NCBI GenBank assembly: GCA_041446545.1
Contig: JBGOEJ010000019.1
Span: forward strand, 1 to 52,577
Direction of reading: 5' to 3'
Length of the DNA: 52,577 nt
DNA from: Fervidibacter canadensis
GTDB lineage: Bacteria; Armatimonadota; Fervidibacteria; Fervidibacterales; Fervidibacteraceae
Shown: positions 51,184-52,577 of the stretch, one piece after another
How the letters are laid out: each line of letters opens with the position of its first letter
Numbering within the stretch: the first letter of the stretch is position 1
Notes under the pieces: generated by a model
Told to the model about the DNA's origin: nothing
Databases searched by the model: none
The model's input: only the letters and a program-made list of their open reading frames with translations
Made by a program: the position numbers and the translations under genes

Positions 51184-51393
51184 TCACATGCACGAACAAG
51201 TGGCAGTCCCAATGCATGCACATGTCGCTGATTGCCCCGGTGGACATGAAGCAGAACAACTACTTCCATCAGGGCATGAAACTGAGCAAGAAGAACCACC
51301 ACCTCCGCTACCATACTGTTGATAAGCAATCTGGGCTACCGCACCGATTAACATCGCCACCATGAAGGTCAACAACAACCGCCGCTTCTTCAT
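51184..51393 (-). CDS. Small secreted cysteine-rich peptide 2
   Basis: A 69-residue peptide: signal/anchor MKKRRLLLTFMVAMLIGAVA, a Gly/Ser linker, then eight Cys at 36, 40, 46, 50, 58, 60, 66 and 68 in a repeating C-x3-C pattern (SCSVSCPDGSSCSASCPPG) and the end TCSCM. Excellent GGAGGTG site before the ATG at 51393. The CxCM end matches peptide 1, and the leader LLTFMVAMLIG resembles that of peptide 3. It follows the HEAT/HTH chimera by 70 bp. Confidence 0.7.
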   Translation of the reverse strand: MKKRRLLLTFMVAMLIGAVAQIAYQQYGSGGGGSSCSVSCPDGSSCSASCPPGQSATCACIGTATCSCM

Positions 51394-51463
51394 TTCAGGC
51401 ACCTCCTTCTTCGGACTTTCCTTAACTTCCGCCACTTTATCTAATTGCACCCAAGGGCGAATT

Positions 51464-51889
51464 TTATTCACACGCCCGTTCAGTCTCGTTTTCTGGGCAC
51501 TCCCCAACCAACATGCTTTTCAGTTTCTCTATCGCTTTCTGTTTCCATCGGCTCACTGTGGCTTGGCTTATGCCCAATTCGTTGGCGACTTCTTGCTCCG
51601 TTGCCAACTGGATAGCCTCCTGCCGCTGTGAGGGGTCACGGACATCCCAAAGAGCGGTCAAAGCCCTCATCCGCAATTGCCAGTTAGGGTCTCGGAGAAA
51701 TTGACGAAGGGATGCCATTTCTTCGGGTGTGAAAGGGCGGGTGCCTCTGATTCGTTGGAGTGAGACGATTTGTGCCTTTGCCGCTGCGTATCTCGCTTCT
51801 TCCCCCGCCAGACTGTGGGACTTCCACCACCATGCCAAGACCCCAACAACCACCAGTCCTAACAAAGTCGCAATAAATAGCCGCCTCAT
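51464..51889 (-). CDS. Membrane-anchored HEAT fragment fused to sigma region 4-like HTH
   Basis: A 141-residue chimera. Residues 4-22 are a membrane anchor. Residues about 55-95 match a HEAT repeat of the local family: LRDPNWQLRMRALTALWDV aligns with LTDSDWRIRCRALDALRYG of the broken paralogue at the right edge, 9 of 19 identical. From residue 96 it switches to a helix-turn-helix (ATEQEVANELGISQ, TVSRWKQKAIEKLKSML) that is 21 of 32 identical to the C-terminus of the sigma-like protein at 49435. With a normal anchor topology the HTH would lie outside the cytoplasm, so it may be a relic or have the reverse topology. Confidence 0.7.
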   Translation of the reverse strand: MRRLFIATLLGLVVVGVLAWWWKSHSLAGEEARYAAAKAQIVSLQRIRGTRPFTPEEMASLRQFLRDPNWQLRMRALTALWDVRDPSQRQEAIQLATEQEVANELGISQATVSRWKQKAIEKLKSMLVGECPENETERACE

Positions 51890-51907
51890 TACCTCTCAGA
51901 GCCTCCC

Positions 51908-52189
51908 TCATGGGACGGTGTAATTGCAACTGGAGTCACACTCAGCAGCACAGTCGTTAGCAGAGAGAGGATAATTTTTCCTGCAGCAATCCTCACAGCA
52001 GTTCTGACACGCCACGACATCGTTGGGATATTGTTGCGGGCAATAATCACATTGGGGAAAGGTAGACACAGAGGCTATTAGGACTCCAATTAGCACTGCG
52101 CCGAGGAAAGTAAGCCCTATCCTCCTCCAAGTGACCATCCCCATCATCATCGCCACGAGAAAGGTCAGCAGCATCTTCCACACCTTCAT
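51908..52189 (-). CDS. Small cysteine-rich membrane/secreted peptide 3
   Basis: A 93-residue peptide with two successive hydrophobic leaders (MLLTFLVAMMMGMV and IGLTFLGAVLIGVLIASV) that look like a duplicated leader, and a mature part with ten Cys (47, 50, 61, 64, 65, 68, 69, 80, 84, 88), including CQNCCEDCC. AAAGGTG lies before the ATG at 52189. The cysteine pattern differs from peptides 1 and 2. It precedes the HEAT/HTH chimera by 18 bp and follows the broken HEAT gene. Confidence 0.65.
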   Translation of the reverse strand: MKVWKMLLTFLVAMMMGMVTWRRIGLTFLGAVLIGVLIASVSTFPQCDYCPQQYPNDVVACQNCCEDCCRKNYPLSANDCAAECDSSCNYTVP

Positions 52190-52265
52190 CGCTTCACACC
52201 TTTGAGCCAGTGATTAGTCGCCCTCTTGGGGCTCCTATTTCCTTCATTGCGCTGAACCGCCCAAT

Positions 52266-52577
52266 TTATTCACCGACCTTGTAGCCCAACTGTTGCAAGG
52301 TTTTTCGGGCTTGCTGGCGGACCTCGGGGCGGGGGTCACTCAACAAGGGAAGGATGTGGGGAATGGCTTCTTTCGCCTTCAGTCGTTTCAAGACATCTAA
52401 GGCATAGTTCCGAACGACCTAATGGGGGTCTTTGAGGCTTTTGATTCCCCTTCTGTATCCTGAAGACATTTAATCGTTGCCTTCACTGCTTTTTCGTATT
52501 GCTCCCGATTTTGAAACTTCCCATACCTAAGGGCATCAAGGGCTCTACAACGGATGCGCCAATCAGAATCGGTCAAC
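52266..52577 (-). pseudogene. Broken HEAT-repeat paralogue, 5' end outside window
   Basis: Reading leftward from the window edge, one frame gives LTDSDWRIRCRALDALRYG and on to KATIKCLQDTEG. The homology then continues in another frame (IKSLKDPH, a TAG at 52421-52419, VVRNYALDVLKRLKAKE, AIPHILPLLSDPRPEVRQQA, KTLQQLGYKVGE) to a TAA at 52266. So there is a frameshift between about 52440 and 52480 and an in-frame stop, against the intact paralogues at 46999 and 47670. It is either a decaying gene or a local sequence error. Confidence 0.7.

Overview
The window is a gene-dense bacterial chromosome segment. Genes sit on both strands with short gaps, 4-bp start/stop overlaps and good Shine-Dalgarno (SD) sequences. 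No rRNA, CRISPR array, phage or transposase gene is visible. A type IV prepilin of the kind common in Armatimonadota and Fervidibacteria, DUF4058 and DUF3782-like proteins, a DUF2079 membrane protein and secreted propeller proteins suggest a (probably thermophilic) member of or near Armatimonadota/Candidatus Fervidibacter. That placement is inference from family content only. Outer-membrane-barrel, Tat and lipoprotein genes point to a diderm envelope.

Layout. 0-2.1 kb: a partial small gene and a type II restriction-modification pair. 2.2-10.9 kb (minus strand): aldose-epimerase-like DUF4432, DUF4058, an OPT-like transporter and a 1544-residue fusion of a degenerate M28 peptidase with an FtsX/MacB-type permease. 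11.0 kb: tRNA-Leu(CAG). 11.4-15.8 kb: diguanylate cyclase, tatA, aroE, acs. 16.2-20.6 kb: an SDR without its catalytic Tyr/Lys, then rpiB-like, trpD, trpC, MNT-HEPN nucleotidyltransferase and GNAT genes. 20.6-34.1 kb: a small basic protein, outer-membrane barrel, Gfo/Idh/MocA, uvrB, M16 peptidase, rsmA, thrC, HAD phosphatase, rsmG, prepilin and priA. 34.2-38.5 kb: two coiled-coil PD-(D/E)XK-like proteins, a secreted unknown and hemL. 38.6-40.9 kb: the selenium locus and ilvN/ilvH. 41.1-46.7 kb: lipoprotein, beta-propeller protein and membrane proteins. 47.0 kb to the end (all minus strand): an accessory cluster of membrane-anchored HEAT-repeat proteins, three small secreted cysteine-rich peptides, a sigma-70-like factor, a dolichol-phosphate-mannose-synthase-like glycosyltransferase and a HEAT/sigma-HTH chimera. 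The last HEAT paralogue, at the right edge, is broken.

Two things stand out. First, at 38.9-40.4 kb two divergent genes both need an in-frame UGA read as selenocysteine: selD itself (Sec at residue 17, exactly the position of the catalytic Cys17 of E. coli SelD) and an Spx/ArsC-like thioredoxin-fold protein with a UxxC motif. Conventional gene calling truncates both. Each UGA is followed by a hairpin about 12-13 nt downstream. Second, the right-end cluster repeatedly places a cysteine-rich secreted peptide beside a membrane-anchored HEAT protein. Two of the peptides end in the same Cys-x-Cys-Met, and one HEAT protein has had its C-terminal repeats replaced by a sigma region 4-like helix-turn-helix. 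A dispersed palindromic element (core GGAGTGGCTATCAGCC) lies in five intergenic places.
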